64,000 bases of DNA from Accumulibacter sp. (GCF_029255285.1 NZ_JAPUVI010000108.1:36317-100316), one strand, 5' to 3'. Positions 1 through 9,479 are shown, counted from the first letter of the stretch. A program made the numbers and translations. Notes: generated by a model from the sequence alone, not told the origin.

Positions 1-904
1 TGCGCTGGGCTTCGACGAGTCGATTCTCGCTGTGAAAAAAGGCGATACGCTCGGAGAGTTCCCGTTTGATCGCTTCGATCGCTCGCAGGACGGTTTGACG
101 TGGCGTGACGTAATGCGACGAGGGGAAGACGGTGAAACGCAGTAGTCGGTTTTGCAGATGCCCGGTCAGGGGATCGAAGAGTTGCAGGCCTTCGATCTCG
201 TCGTCGAACAGCGAGATGCGGATCGCCTGTTCGGCATGTTCGGCCGGAAAGACGTCGATGACGTCACCGCGCACGCGAAACGTGCCGCGCCGAAAGTCGG
301 TTTCGTTGCGTTCGTACTGCATTTCGGTCAGGCGCTTGATGATTTCGCGCTGGCCGACGTGGTCTCCGACGCGCATGGTGAGGATCATCTTGTGGTATTC
401 GTCGCGATCTCCGATCCCGTAAATGCATGAGACGGTGGCGACGATCACGCAATCGCGTCGTTCGAGCAGGCTCTTGGTTGCCGAGAGACGCATTTGCTCG
501 ATATGCTCGTTGATCGACGAATCCTTTTCGATGTACAGGTCGCGCGCCGGCACGTACGCTTCGGGTTGATAGTAGTCGTAGTAGGAGACGAAGTACTCTA
601 CTGCGTTGTCGGGAAAGAACTCCCGAAACTCGGCGTAGAGTTGCGCGGCCAGCGTCTTGTTCGGTGCCAGGACCAACGCCGGACGCCCGGTGCGAGCGAT
701 CACGTTGGCCATCGTATAGGTTTTCCCCGAGCCCGTCACTCCGAGCAGGGTCTGAAACGAGAGACCATCGGCCAGCCCCTCGACCAGTGCCGCAATCGCT
801 GCCGGTTGATCGCCGGCCGGCTCGAAGGGTTGCGCGAGGTGAAACGGACTGCCCTCGAAAACGATGGGGGGCGGTCTTTCGGGCGAACGCGAGCGATCTG
901 ACAT
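1..904 (-). CDS. uvrB: UvrABC system protein B, N-terminal part (truncated by window edge)
   Basis: Damage-verification helicase-like subunit of nucleotide excision repair, which receives DNA from UvrA and recruits UvrC. Reading the minus strand from an ATG at 902-904 gives about 301 residues. Visible landmarks are the Walker A segment [10 protein letters not shown], the beta-hairpin region with [17 protein letters not shown], and VSCIYGIGD. Only the first 45 percent or so of a normal 670-residue protein is inside the window. The start lies beside a TAGAATTCTA palindrome (907-916). No convincing LexA box was found upstream. The identification is firm; the rest of the gene is outside the window. 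Confidence 0.96.
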   Translation of the reverse strand, partial: MSDRSRSPERPPPIVFEGSPFHLAQPFEPAGDQPAAIAALVEGLADGLSFQTLLGVTGSGKTYTMANVIARTGRPALVLAPNKTLAAQLYAEFREFFPDNAVEYFVSYYDYYQPEAYVPARDLYIEKDSSINEHIEQMRLSATKSLLERRDCVIVATVSCIYGIGDRDEYHKMILTMRVGDHVGQREIIKRLTEMQYERNETDFRRGTFRVRGDVIDVFPAEHAEQAIRISLFDDEIEGLQLFDPLTGHLQNRLLRFTVFPSSHYVTPRQTVLRAIEAIKRELSERIAFFHSENRLVEAQR

Positions 905-1084
905 GCTAGAATTCTACGTTGTTTTCTCGCCTGACCGCGGCTACAGTCGCTAGTCAGCGCAGCGACCGGTCGGTGGCGTGCGGTTGCCTGCCTGTCCCGT
1001 CCCGTCGTTGCCTGGCGGGTTGCCTGATCTGCCGGCCGGGCATGGGATGGCCGCCGCGCTTCACTGCTAACTTGGGATACACGT

Positions 1085-2287
1085 ATGACCACTTCTGTTT
1101 TCGCTGCCGTAGAAATGGCTCCGCGCGATCCGATTCTCGGCCTTACCGAGTCGTTCAATGCCGATCCGCGCAGTACCAAGGTTAACCTCGGGGTTGGCGT
1201 CTACTTCGACGATAGCGGCAAGATACCCTTGCTCGACGCGGTGCGGCGAGCCGAAAGACTACGCTTGGAAGCCATGCCTCCGCGCGGTTACCAGCCGATC
1301 GACGGGCAGGCTGGCTACAATCAGGCTGTCCAGAAGCTGTTGTTTGGCGAAGACTCCACTCTGCTTCAAGAGGGGCGTGTGCTGACCATCGAGGCGCTGG
1401 GTGGAACCGGCGCGCTCAAGGTTGGCGCCGACTACTTGAAGCGGCTGCTGCCCGAGGCGAAGGTTTTCATCAGTGACCCGAGCTGGGAGAACCACCGTGC
1501 GCTCTTCGAGTATGCCGGTTTTACGGTCAGTATTTATCCCTACTACGATTCCGCTACTCGTACCGTAAATTTTGAGGCCATGCTGGCGGGTTTGAACTCT
1601 TTGCCAGCGCGTTCTATCGTCGTTCTGCATGCCTGCTGTCACAACCCGACCGGTGCCGACCTCGATGAGCAGCAGTGGCGTGCCGTTGTCGATGCCATCG
1701 CGGCTCGCGAGTTGGTGGCTTTCATCGACATGGCTTATCAGGGATTCGCCGACGGCATCCGTGAAGACGCGCTGGCGCTCGACCTGTTTGCGGCGTCGGG
1801 GTTGCAGTTCCTGGTTGCCAGTTCGTTTTCCAAATCTTTCTCGCTCTATGGCGAGCGCGTTGGGGCGCTGTCGGTGGTGACCGCCAACCGGGACGAATCA
1901 GCGCGGGTGATGTCGCAGATCAAGCGCATCGTCAGAACCAACTATTCGAGTCCACCCACGCACGGCGGGGCAATGGTCGCCGCGATCCTGTCCAGCGCCG
2001 AGTTGCGCCGCCTCTGGGAAGGCGAGCTGAGCGAGATGCGCGGGCGCATCCGCACCATGCGACTCGACCTCGCCGACAAGCTGAGGGGCAAGGGAGGCAG
2101 ACCGGATTTCTCGTTCATTGTCAGGCAGCGCGGCATGTTCTCCTACACGGGTTTGACCGCCAGCCAGGTCGAACGTCTGCGCGACGACTTCGGCATTTAT
2201 GCGGTGAGTAGCGGTCGCATCTGCATTGCAGCTCTGAACACGCGCAACATCGACTATGTGGCCGAGGCGATTGCCTCCGTTCTCTAG
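1085..2287 (+). CDS. Aromatic/aspartate aminotransferase, class I
   Basis: PLP enzyme transferring amino groups between aspartate or aromatic amino acids and 2-oxo acids, cytoplasmic. The 400-aa product has the usual length. The PLP lysine is K250 in ASSFSKSFSLYGER. The substrate-binding HNPTG segment is near residue 187, and the carboxylate-binding arginine lies in SGRICIAALN near the C-terminus. It is divergent from uvrB, an arrangement common in betaproteobacteria. Family membership is certain. Whether it prefers tyrosine/phenylalanine (TyrB) or aspartate (AspC) cannot be read from the sequence, so no symbol is given. Confidence 0.93.
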   Translation: MTTSVFAAVEMAPRDPILGLTESFNADPRSTKVNLGVGVYFDDSGKIPLLDAVRRAERLRLEAMPPRGYQPIDGQAGYNQAVQKLLFGEDSTLLQEGRVLTIEALGGTGALKVGADYLKRLLPEAKVFISDPSWENHRALFEYAGFTVSIYPYYDSATRTVNFEAMLAGLNSLPARSIVVLHACCHNPTGADLDEQQWRAVVDAIAARELVAFIDMAYQGFADGIREDALALDLFAASGLQFLVASSFSKSFSLYGERVGALSVVTANRDESARVMSQIKRIVRTNYSSPPTHGGAMVAAILSSAELRRLWEGELSEMRGRIRTMRLDLADKLRGKGGRPDFSFIVRQRGMFSYTGLTASQVERLRDDFGIYAVSSGRICIAALNTRNIDYVAEAIASVL

Positions 2288-2369
2288 CCTCACGGCGTGA
2301 GCAATCATCTAGAAAGCGGTGGGCAACAATTTTGTGGGTTGCGGCGGGATCCGGCGGTGTGGGCGGCGC

Positions 2370-3008
2370 TCAGTGTCGCCAGGCGCGGCTGACGATCTCG
2401 CGGATGACGTGAAGACGACGGTGAAAAAAATGGTCGGCCCCGGGGACGACAATCACCGGTAGCTCAAGAGGTTTGGCCCACTCGATCACGTTGGCCAGCG
2501 GCACGGTGGTGTCTTCCGAGCCGTGGATAACGATGGTATCGCCGGGTACGGCCTTGGTCTGGTAACGGCGTGCTCCTTCGACGAAACCCGAGGCGGTGCC
2601 TACAAGAACCAGGCGCTGCGCCGGATGTCCCGCGCCGCGCAGCGCTTCGGCGACGCGTGTCTGGACATAAGCGCCGAAGGAGAAGCCGGCCAACGCGACT
2701 GGCAGGTCGCCGAAACGGCGCTTGGCCTCGGCTAGCACGGCCAGCAGATCGTCGGTCTCGCCCTGGCCGTCGTCGTGTTTTCCTTCGCTCAGACCGATGC
2801 CTCGGAAATTTGGACGTAGTGCCACATAGTCGAGATGGTTGAAAGTGCGTGCCAGCGTTTGCACCACCTTGTTGGTGTTGCCGCCGCCGAACAGCGGGTG
2901 GGGATGGCCGATCAGCGCGATGCCGCGCGGCGCACCGGGATTTTCGACGATCAGATCGATCTTGCCGACTGGTCCGTCGATCAGTAGGTGCTCGGCGTGC
3001 AGCCTCAT
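2370..3008 (-). CDS. Alpha/beta hydrolase (COG2945-like)
   Basis: Predicted cytoplasmic serine hydrolase of unknown substrate, 212 aa. The nucleophile elbow is GFSFGAY, with GSEDTTVPL and GADHFF supplying the acid and histidine. The N-terminus contains the HPHPLFGG segment typical of this small hydrolase family. The ATG at 3006-3008 overlaps the stop of the upstream ferredoxin gene by one base (TGATG), so the two are probably translated together. A longer frame runs upstream to 3401, but it passes through the ferredoxin gene and is not credible as coding. Confidence 0.88.
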   Translation of the reverse strand: MRLHAEHLLIDGPVGKIDLIVENPGAPRGIALIGHPHPLFGGGNTNKVVQTLARTFNHLDYVALRPNFRGIGLSEGKHDDGQGETDDLLAVLAEAKRRFGDLPVALAGFSFGAYVQTRVAEALRGAGHPAQRLVLVGTASGFVEGARRYQTKAVPGDTIVIHGSEDTTVPLANVIEWAKPLELPVIVVPGADHFFHRRLHVIREIVSRAWRH

Positions 3009-3316
3009 CAGATGCGCAGCCGCTCGACAGGACGCCCGTGCACCAGGTGCTCTTGAATGATTTCCTCGATGTCTTCGTTGTCTACGTAGCTGTACCAGAC
3101 CGCCTCGGGGTACACGACGAGAACCGGTCCGTTGTCGCAGCGGTCCATGCAGCCGGCTTTGTTTACCCGTACCTTGCCGGCACCCTTGAGCCGCAGTTCG
3201 CCAATTCGATCCTTGGCGTACGTCTGAGCAGCCGTCGCGCCCGCGTTGTTGCAGCAGGTTTCGCCCTCGCCGCGTTGGTTGCAGCAGAAAAAAACATGGT
3301 GCTTGAAGTAGCTCAT
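3008..3316 (-). CDS. Thioredoxin-like [2Fe-2S] ferredoxin
   Basis: Small 102-aa electron-transfer or Fe-S protein of the thioredoxin-fold ferredoxin family. Cysteines sit in FFCCNQRGEGETCCNN near the N-terminus and GCMDRCDNGP near residue 57. This matches the CX(n)C plus CX3C pattern that ligates a [2Fe-2S] cluster in related proteins, and the length is typical. It heads a two-gene operon with the downstream hydrolase. Its physiological partner is unknown. Confidence 0.88.
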   Translation of the reverse strand: MSYFKHHVFFCCNQRGEGETCCNNAGATAAQTYAKDRIGELRLKGAGKVRVNKAGCMDRCDNGPVLVVYPEAVWYSYVDNEDIEEIIQEHLVHGRPVERLRI

Positions 3317-3505
3317 GCGAAACGATCCTCCTGGTGATGGACGGGCTTCGGTACGCGATTGTAAACCCGGGACGGCTCGCGGTACGACGACGCTCCGGCA
3401 ATATTTTGTCGGGGCCGCGGAGCGATCAAGTAAAATTGCCTGTGCTGGCCTCTCGTTCTATCAATCCACACCTCGCTTCGTGCTGGTATCAGCCGTGATC
3501 ATTCC

Positions 3506-4522
3506 GTGACCAATTGCGACGATCCCTTCAGCGTTCTCGGCGTGCACCGCGAGGCGTCTCCCGAAGAAGTCCGGCGGGCGTATCGTCGGTTGGCTATGCA
3601 GTGGCATCCCGATCGCAATCCCTCGGACCGCGCCGAGGCAGAGTTCAAGCGGGTGCATGCGGCCTATCAATTGTTCCTCGATCCGCAACGTTTGGCGGAG
3701 TGGTTGCAGTCGCAACCGAACGAGACGAACGACGCGAGTCCTCCGGAAGACCTCTTGCAGCCGCTGACCTTGACGCTGGAGGAGGCGGCACAAGGCTGTC
3801 GCAAGACTGTCGACCTGGTGCACAGTGTCCTTTGCGCAAGCTGCGTTGGTGGCGGCAAGCGGCGCCACGACCATCTCGTTCCTTGCCCGCGTTGTAGCGG
3901 CTGCGGACGCGTAGTGCATGAGCGCGGCCGAACCAGTCGCTGTGACGTCTGTGCAGGGCGCGGTTATTTGCGCGAAACCGCGTGCGGGGATTGCGCCGGC
4001 AGCGGTTGGCATCAAGAAATGCGAACTCTCTCGGTGACCGTGCCGCCGGGGTTGGTTGAAGGCGAGCGTCTGCGCCTCGCCGGGCAGGCCCCGCGGCCGC
4101 CCGGCCACCAGGGTGCCAAAGCCGGCGACTTGTTCCTCGAAATCAGGCTGGAGCGGCACCCGCTATTCGTCCTGCGCGAGCGCGATGTGCATTGCGAGGT
4201 GCCAGTGAGCGTCTTCCGCTTGCTCTGCGGCGGTCGTGTCGAAGTGCCGACCCTCAGCGGTTCTGCCGTACTCGACCTGGACCCCTGTCCCCGACCTCCG
4301 CTCGAGTATCGATTGCCCGGACAAGGATTTCCAGACCAGCGTGGACGCGCTGCGGGTGATCTGGTCGTCCACCTGCAAGGGATATTCCCGCTCGGCGTCG
4401 AGACCGAGGAAACGGCGCTGCTCGAGTGGCTCGACCAACGTCTGGCTGGCGATCTGGATCGACGGGCGCCGTCGCTGGCGGCCTGGAAGGAGAAGATGCG
4501 ACAGCGCCGAGCGTCGTCCTGA
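3506..4522 (+). CDS. DnaJ-like co-chaperone (J domain plus zinc-finger plus substrate-binding domain)
   Basis: Predicted Hsp70 co-chaperone, 338 aa, starting with GTG. The J domain covers roughly residues 6-66 with the essential HPD in QWHPDRNPSD. Four cysteine repeats follow (CASCVGGG, CPRCSGCG, CDVCAGRG, CGDCAGSG) that would bind two zinc ions, then a C-terminal substrate-binding domain. The Gly/Phe-rich linker of true DnaJ is missing. The segment between J domain and zinc fingers is short and polar. It is therefore shorter than housekeeping DnaJ (about 375 aa) and is probably a specialised paralogue. No dnaK or grpE is nearby. Confidence 0.85.
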   Translation: MTNCDDPFSVLGVHREASPEEVRRAYRRLAMQWHPDRNPSDRAEAEFKRVHAAYQLFLDPQRLAEWLQSQPNETNDASPPEDLLQPLTLTLEEAAQGCRKTVDLVHSVLCASCVGGGKRRHDHLVPCPRCSGCGRVVHERGRTSRCDVCAGRGYLRETACGDCAGSGWHQEMRTLSVTVPPGLVEGERLRLAGQAPRPPGHQGAKAGDLFLEIRLERHPLFVLRERDVHCEVPVSVFRLLCGGRVEVPTLSGSAVLDLDPCPRPPLEYRLPGQGFPDQRGRAAGDLVVHLQGIFPLGVETEETALLEWLDQRLAGDLDRRAPSLAAWKEKMRQRRASS

Positions 4523-4534
4523 GCTGGCGATGAG

Positions 4535-5641
4535 CTACAGGCGGCGGCCGAGTGCCGTCAGGTAAGGCAGGGCGACGAACGGCCACAAACTGGCTACCCA
4601 GCGGGTCAGGCCGTTGAAGTTCAGGAAATGTCCTTGTCGCCAAGTGGTGAGCGCCGCTTCCGAGTAGGGATTGGGCGGCGTCAGGTTGACCAGTGCGGTG
4701 CCCGCCAGCAGGGCGACTCCGGCCAAAGCGATGCGGTAAGGTGCAGGCAGCAGCAACAGCACGAGGAGTAGCGCGCCGCCGATCAGCAAGCCGACCTGGG
4801 CGCCGGGCGTCAACCAGGCAAAAGCCTCTTGCGGCGCGACCAGGATGGCGGCCCCCAGCGTTCTGATCGCCAACGCCAGAACGAAGAAGCCGACCATGAC
4901 CACAGGCGGGTAGCTTCGCTCGCTCAGCAGCGTACGAGCGAATAGGCCGATGACGAGCGTATTGCAGGCGATGACGCCGGCCTCGAGGACAAAAAATGCC
5001 GAGGCTGCATAAGGTATAGCCGGGGTCAGGCCGAGCACCTCGCGCAGGTCGCCGGTTCCGAAAAGCAGCGTTTCCGGGGATAACTGGGTGAGCAACCATA
5101 AGCCGATGAGAACTAGGCCGAGGTCGGCATCGGGAATCGGGGCCAGCAGTTCCTGCTGGAACTGGCCGATACGTCTGAAGATGCGTTTGCCATTCCAAAC
5201 CGCGACCACGCTGCCGATGGCCGTCCCGGCGGTATTGCACGCCAGATCGACATTCGACGGCACGCGCGATGGCAACCAGGTTTGCATCATCTCGAGGCCC
5301 AGGCTGAGCAGGCTGCCGAGCAGCAGAGCGAGGATGGCCGCCGTCCATCCTCCGGGCAGGCGGCGAAGCGACAGCGTTAGCAGAAAGCCGAGCGGCACAT
5401 AGGCGACGACGTTGACCGAAAGATCGAAGGCCGTCCAGTAGCGCGGCCAGCCAGCGTCGAGGAAGGACAATGGCGAAAGGCCCACATCGCGCCAGTTGGC
5501 GAACGGGTAGAGACTCGCGTAGCCGATCAACACCACGTAAGCGAGGGCCAAGTAGAGTGGCAGAAGTGTTGGGCGTGGTAACGGCTGAGGGTCACTCGCC
5601 GTCTGCGCCGAGGCGGTCGTGCTTGGCCGGGCTTGCTCCAT
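4535..5641 (-). CDS. VanZ-family integral membrane protein
   Basis: The 368-aa polytopic membrane protein has an N-terminal VanZ-like half: YASLYPFANW, then DLSVNVVAYVPLGFLL, then SLGLEMMQTWLPSRVPSNVD and CNTAGTAIGS. These are the hallmark short motifs of the family. A second hydrophobic half of about six segments follows, so it is roughly twice the size of a minimal VanZ protein. VanZ in glycopeptide resistance lowers teicoplanin susceptibility, but most chromosomal homologues have no assigned function and no resistance genes are near. Transcribed convergently with the DnaJ-like gene, 12 bp apart. Confidence 0.85.
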   Translation of the reverse strand: MEQARPSTTASAQTASDPQPLPRPTLLPLYLALAYVVLIGYASLYPFANWRDVGLSPLSFLDAGWPRYWTAFDLSVNVVAYVPLGFLLTLSLRRLPGGWTAAILALLLGSLLSLGLEMMQTWLPSRVPSNVDLACNTAGTAIGSVVAVWNGKRIFRRIGQFQQELLAPIPDADLGLVLIGLWLLTQLSPETLLFGTGDLREVLGLTPAIPYAASAFFVLEAGVIACNTLVIGLFARTLLSERSYPPVVMVGFFVLALAIRTLGAAILVAPQEAFAWLTPGAQVGLLIGGALLLVLLLLPAPYRIALAGVALLAGTALVNLTPPNPYSEAALTTWRQGHFLNFNGLTRWVASLWPFVALPYLTALGRRL

Positions 5642-6053
5642 CAGGTAGGTGCCGAAGGATAGAATGTGAAATTCTAGCGCGCCGACCCGACAGTCCGGTG
5701 CCTTTCGCGTCGGGTCAGTCCTGACGCCTGATCGTGACCTTGCCGAGTGGGGCAGCTAGCCGATGCCTCCCTCTCCACCGAAACGGCCAGGATGGGTTGA
5801 CTGGCGACAAAGAAGCGCTTGCGGTGCGAGTGGTAGGCGGTCAGCCGATAGGATGCGACGGATCGTGGCCGTCGCGGGATGATCGCCAGGCAGCACTGTT
5901 TCCCCGGCGCACGTCGGGGCCAAGCTTGGCGGTGGCGCAAGAAATTGGGGGTGGCGGTAGGCGAACCGGCTTGCCCCCTTGCCTGGCGGTACACTTGCCT
6001 CTGGGCCGTTGGCGCGCCCGTCCCGTCGACGCGTGGCGCACCAAACGCGCTGC
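5642..6053. other. 412-bp stretch without a convincing gene
   Basis: Lies between two minus-strand genes. All six frames were considered. The available open frames give arginine- and tryptophan-rich translations with no recognisable motif and no good ribosome-binding site. The only structure noted is a small inverted repeat at 5660-5676, just upstream of the VanZ-family gene. The region probably contains that gene's promoter and the 3' end of the symporter transcript. Confidence 0.6.
5660..5676. promoter_or_regulatory. Inverted repeat upstream of VanZ-family gene
   Basis: TAGAAT, five bases, ATTCTA: perfect 6-bp arms 19 bp before the VanZ-family start codon. It could be a regulator site or part of a -10 region. 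Arms this short can arise by chance, so the assignment is weak. Confidence 0.25.
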
Positions 6054-7565
6054 TTACTTGCGTGCCGGTTCCTGGTGGTGGGTATGCAGCGCTTCCGCGT
6101 GGTGCGTGCGTGCTGCCGCGCGATGGTGTATTTCGGAGTGCTGATCGAGCGGCGGCGTTGGCCGGCCTATCCGTTGCGGTAGCAAGGAACCGGCAATCAT
6201 GCCCACGATGCTGACGCCCAGGCCGATCAGTTGAGGCGGTACCAGTGGCTCCGCGACCAGCGCTTCGATCAGAAGCCACGAGGAGAGGCCGCCAAAAATT
6301 GCCGCCAGCGCTCCCTGTGTCGTGGCGCGCCGCCAGTAGGCGCCGAAGAAGAGCGGCACGAAGGCGCCGGCCAGCGTCACCTTGTAAGCGTTTTCCACCA
6401 TTTTGAAGATTGACGCTTCGGAGTTGAGGGCAAAGGCGAGAACGATTGCCGTGAAGGTGACCAGCGTGAGGCGCATCATGCGCAGGAAGGCGCGGTCGCC
6501 GGCGCTCGGGAAAAAGCCGCGGACGACGTTCTCCGAAAACGCGACCGACGGCGCCAGCAGCGTTGCCGACGAGCAACTCATGATCGCCGAGAGGACGGCG
6601 CCGAAGAAGATTGCCTGCGCGAATACCGGCGTGTGCTCGAGCACCAGCGTCGGCAGCACGCGTTGCGAGTCGGTTTCGATCAGCGCATTGAACTGTTCCG
6701 GGCTGATCAGTGTTGCCGAGTAGGCAATGAACATCGGTACGAAGGTAAAGCAGAAGTACAGTCCGCCGCCGAGGATGGAGGCATAGATGGCGACCTTTGC
6801 GCTTTTGGCCGACGTTACGCGCTGGAAAACGTCCTGCTGAGGAACCGAACCGAGCATCATCGTTACCCAGGCTCCGATGAAGGTCAGCCACTCGGCTGTT
6901 CCGGCGCTGGGAAAGAAATCGAGTTTGCCGGCGGCCGACGCGTGGCTGACGACCACGTCGACCCCGCCAGTCAGTCCGGAGACCAGGTGGCCGATGTAAA
7001 GCATGCCGCCCATGACCACCCCCATCTGAACGAAGTCTAGGATCGCTACCGACAGCATGCCGCCGAAACTGGTGTAGGTAAGTACGACCAGCGCGCCGAT
7101 GACCATGCCGGCGGCCACGGGAATGGCGCCATCGGTGACGACGTTGAACACCAGGCCGAGCGCCTTGATCTGCGCCGACACCCAGCCGAGGTAAGAAGCG
7201 ACGATGCACACCGTGGTCAGGATCTCGACGCTTCGGTTGTAGCGCAGACGGAAGAAGTCCCCGAGGGTGAGGACATTGAGCCGGTACAGCTTGGTGCCGT
7301 AGAAAATCCCCGCAATGACCAGACAAAGGCTGGCTCCGAAAGGGTCGGCGACGACACCGCGCAGGCCGTCCTTGACGAAAGTGGCCGAAACGCCGAATAC
7401 CGCCTCGGCGCCGAACCAGGTCGCGAAGACGGTCGCCGTCACCACTGGCAGGGGCAGGCGGCGGCCGGCGACCGCGAAGTCCTTGGCGTTGTGTACGCGT
7501 GTTGCGGCGTAGAGACCGATGGCGATCGAAACGAGCAGGTAGATGACGACGAACCAGATCAACAT
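6054..7565 (-). CDS. Sodium:solute symporter (SSF family) with histidine-rich C-terminal tail
   Basis: Inner-membrane secondary transporter, about 503 aa, with roughly 13 hydrophobic segments. SSF hallmarks include the N-terminal RVHNAKDFAVAGRRLPLPV loop, ATWFGAEAVFGV, and SCSSATLLAPSVAFSENVVR in the region that binds sodium in this family. The ATG at 7563-7565 is preferred because GAGGA sits 8 nt upstream; an in-frame ATG at 7586 is also open. The last 30 residues carry eight histidines in the pattern H-HH-HH-H-HH, unusual for the family. The substrate cannot be predicted; pantothenate/proline-type members are the nearest well-known relatives. Confidence 0.88.
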   Translation of the reverse strand: MLIWFVVIYLLVSIAIGLYAATRVHNAKDFAVAGRRLPLPVVTATVFATWFGAEAVFGVSATFVKDGLRGVVADPFGASLCLVIAGIFYGTKLYRLNVLTLGDFFRLRYNRSVEILTTVCIVASYLGWVSAQIKALGLVFNVVTDGAIPVAAGMVIGALVVLTYTSFGGMLSVAILDFVQMGVVMGGMLYIGHLVSGLTGGVDVVVSHASAAGKLDFFPSAGTAEWLTFIGAWVTMMLGSVPQQDVFQRVTSAKSAKVAIYASILGGGLYFCFTFVPMFIAYSATLISPEQFNALIETDSQRVLPTLVLEHTPVFAQAIFFGAVLSAIMSCSSATLLAPSVAFSENVVRGFFPSAGDRAFLRMMRLTLVTFTAIVLAFALNSEASIFKMVENAYKVTLAGAFVPLFFGAYWRRATTQGALAAIFGGLSSWLLIEALVAEPLVPPQLIGLGVSIVGMIAGSLLPQRIGRPTPPLDQHSEIHHRAAARTHHAEALHTHHQEPARK

Positions 7566-7882
7566 CGCAGGATCCTCGGTGGACAATTTCCGCTATTCGC
7601 ACGGCACATCCCGCGGCGATCACCAGATCCCGGAGCCGTTGCCGGTGCCCGCGCCGGGCATTATGTCATGCCGTGCGGCGCCGGGTGAAGCGCGTCGGGA
7701 CGTCAGCCCGGGAGACGGTACGGAGGGCTAGGCGCAGCCGGCGATCCGCCGAGCGTTTGTTTGCCGACCGGTTCGGGAAAGAAGAATTTCCCCTGCGCGA
7801 GAAAACCATTCGACTCCGGCGCCCGGCGTTGCTATCCTGATCGGCGCGTCATCTTTTAAATCCTCAAACTGGAGTACTCAAC

Positions 7883-8206
7883 TTGGGCAAGAAGCTTTAC
7901 GTCGGCAACCTAGGCTACAACGTAGATTCGGGTGGCCTCGCAAAAATGTTTGCCGCACATGGCACAGTGGCGTCGGCGCAGGTGATCACCGACCGCGAAA
8001 CCGGGCGCTCGAAAGGCTTCGGCTTCGTCGAGATGGGCTCCGATCAGGAGGCACAGGCAGCTATCGCGGCGCTGGCCGGCAAGAGTCTGGACGGCCGCAA
8101 TCTGACGGTCAATGAAGCGCGGCCTCTCGAAAACCGGAACGCCGGCGGTTTCGGCGGCGTCCGGCGTGGGGGCGGTGGTGGCCGAGGGGGCGGGGGGCGC
8201 TACTGA
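7883..8206 (+). CDS. RRM-domain RNA-binding protein
   Basis: Small cytoplasmic RNA-binding protein, 107 aa, with one RNA recognition motif (residues 3-80). RNP2 is LYVGNL and RNP1 is KGFGFVEM. A Gly/Arg-rich tail follows, ending GGGGGRGGGGRY. It starts with TTG preceded by GGAG at 7871-7874. Related single-RRM proteins in cyanobacteria and proteobacteria are often cold-induced and act as RNA chaperones. The sequence itself gives no target. Confidence 0.9.
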   Translation: MGKKLYVGNLGYNVDSGGLAKMFAAHGTVASAQVITDRETGRSKGFGFVEMGSDQEAQAAIAALAGKSLDGRNLTVNEARPLENRNAGGFGGVRRGGGGGRGGGGRY

Positions 8207-8310
8207 TTACCGCGCTGCTTGACGGCGAGCGCCCTCGTTCGATGGATTGACCCGATAGTTTCCAACTTCCAACCAGTGTCGCCGCGACTGCGGCAATGAG
8301 AGGACAGACC

Positions 8311-8511
8311 TTGGCAAAACCCAACTACCAGTTTGAAAAACGGCAGAGAGAGCTGGAAAAGAAAAAGAAGCAGGAAGAGAAGCGGCAGCGGGATTCCGCT
8401 GCCAGAAATCAGCCTGGCGGCACTGCGGTCGACGCTTCCCCGGTGGCGACGGAGAGCGATCAAGCCGAGGCAACAGGCACCCCCGGCGCGACGGTGGCGG
8501 GCACCGGCTAG
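8311..8511 (+). CDS. Small charged conserved hypothetical protein
   Basis: A 66-aa protein whose N-terminal half is a highly basic, probably helical segment (AKPNYQFEKRQRELEKKKKQ), followed by a low-complexity Ala/Thr/Gly tail. The TTG at 8311 is preferred over the ATG at 8296 because GAGAGGA lies 7 nt before it and the protein then begins MAKPNYQFEKRQ, a start I recognise from small betaproteobacterial proteins. It follows the RRM gene by about 100 bp on the same strand, so an RNA-related role is possible but unproven. Confidence 0.75.
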   Translation: MAKPNYQFEKRQRELEKKKKQEEKRQRDSAARNQPGGTAVDASPVATESDQAEATGTPGATVAGTG

Positions 8512-8529
8512 GCACCTCCGGCGGGGGCC

Positions 8530-8564
8530 GCGCACCGGCTTGCGAACTGCTCCCGCCGGTGCGC
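8530..8564. terminator. Hairpin between convergent genes
   Basis: Perfect 10-bp arms GCGCACCGGC / GCCGGTGCGC with a 15-nt loop, located between the ends of the small charged protein gene and yebC. There is no T-run on either side, so it may act as a transcript-end stabiliser or a weak bidirectional terminator. Confidence 0.4.
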
Positions 8565-8611
8565 CGGAAAAGGGTCGAGAGGGGCGAGGAGCGGCGAGCG
8601 CGGCGCAAGCC

Positions 8612-9337
8612 TCAGTCGTCCAGCATGACGCTGGTATACACTTCCTGTACGTCGTCGAGGCTTTCGAGCGCGTCGATCAGCTTCTGCATGCGCTGCGCTT
8701 CGTCGCCGGCAAGCGGCGTCTCGTTTTCCGCCTTCATCGTCACGCCGCCGTATTCGGCCCGGAAACCGGCGGCGGCGAGTGCTTCCTTGACCGCCATGTA
8801 ATCGTTCGGCGCCGTGATGACTTCGACCGAACCATCCTCGTTGTTCAGAACATCGTCGGCCCCCGCTTCGATCGCCGCGTCCATCAGTGCGCCCTCGTCG
8901 GTGCCCGGGGCGAACAGCAGTTGGCCGCAATGCTTGAACTGGAAGGCAACACAGCCGTCGGTACCGAGGTTGCCGCCGTATTTGTTGAACGCATGGCGCA
9001 CGTCGGCAACGGTACGCGTCTTGTTGTCGGTCAGACAATCGACGATCACCGCGGCACCGCCGATACCGTAACCCTCATAGCGAACCTCGATGTAGTCGAC
9101 GCCTTCGAGCTCGCCGGTGCCCTTCTTGATCGCGTTGTCGATCTTGTCCTTGGGCATGTTGACGCCCTTGGCCTTGTCGATCGCCAGACGAAGACGCGGG
9201 TTGAAGGCCGCGTCGCCGCCGCCCATCTTGGCCGAGACGGTGATTTCCTTGGCAATCTTGGAGAACGATGCGCTGCGTTTTTCATCCTGACGGCCCTTAC
9301 GGTGCTGGATGTTGGCCCACTTGGAATGTCCTGCCAT
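8612..9337 (-). CDS. yebC: YebC/PmpR-family regulatory protein
   Basis: The 241-aa product starts with the invariant [18 protein letters not shown] and contains [19 protein letters not shown], diagnostic for the YebC/TACO1 family, and has the usual full length. Family members are described as transcriptional regulators and, more recently, as translation factors acting on proline-rich stalls. The sequence cannot separate these. The start is fixed by family conservation. Transcribed divergently from the HerA-like ATPase gene across about 140 bp. Confidence 0.95.
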   Translation of the reverse strand: MAGHSKWANIQHRKGRQDEKRSASFSKIAKEITVSAKMGGGDAAFNPRLRLAIDKAKGVNMPKDKIDNAIKKGTGELEGVDYIEVRYEGYGIGGAAVIVDCLTDNKTRTVADVRHAFNKYGGNLGTDGCVAFQFKHCGQLLFAPGTDEGALMDAAIEAGADDVLNNEDGSVEVITAPNDYMAVKEALAAAGFRAEYGGVTMKAENETPLAGDEAQRMQKLIDALESLDDVQEVYTSVMLDD

Positions 9338-9479
9338 GCTGACCTCATTTGAATGCGGTTCGCGAGCGGGGGCTGCCGAAGGCAACAAATCCGCTCGCAA
9401 ATGGTCGATAATCGAACCTGCCATTCTACCACTTCCTGCCATTCCCTTTCGTCGTACTACCTACTTTCCGGAGTCGATC

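Noticed and set aside
935-965. Possible LexA box upstream of uvrB
   Set aside because: CTGACTAGCGACTGTAG has only weak symmetry and does not fit CTGT-N8-ACAG.
5734-6144. Plus-strand frame of 136 codons in the gap before the symporter
   Set aside because: Composition is biased (Trp, Arg, Cys), it runs into the end of the symporter gene and has no ribosome-binding site.
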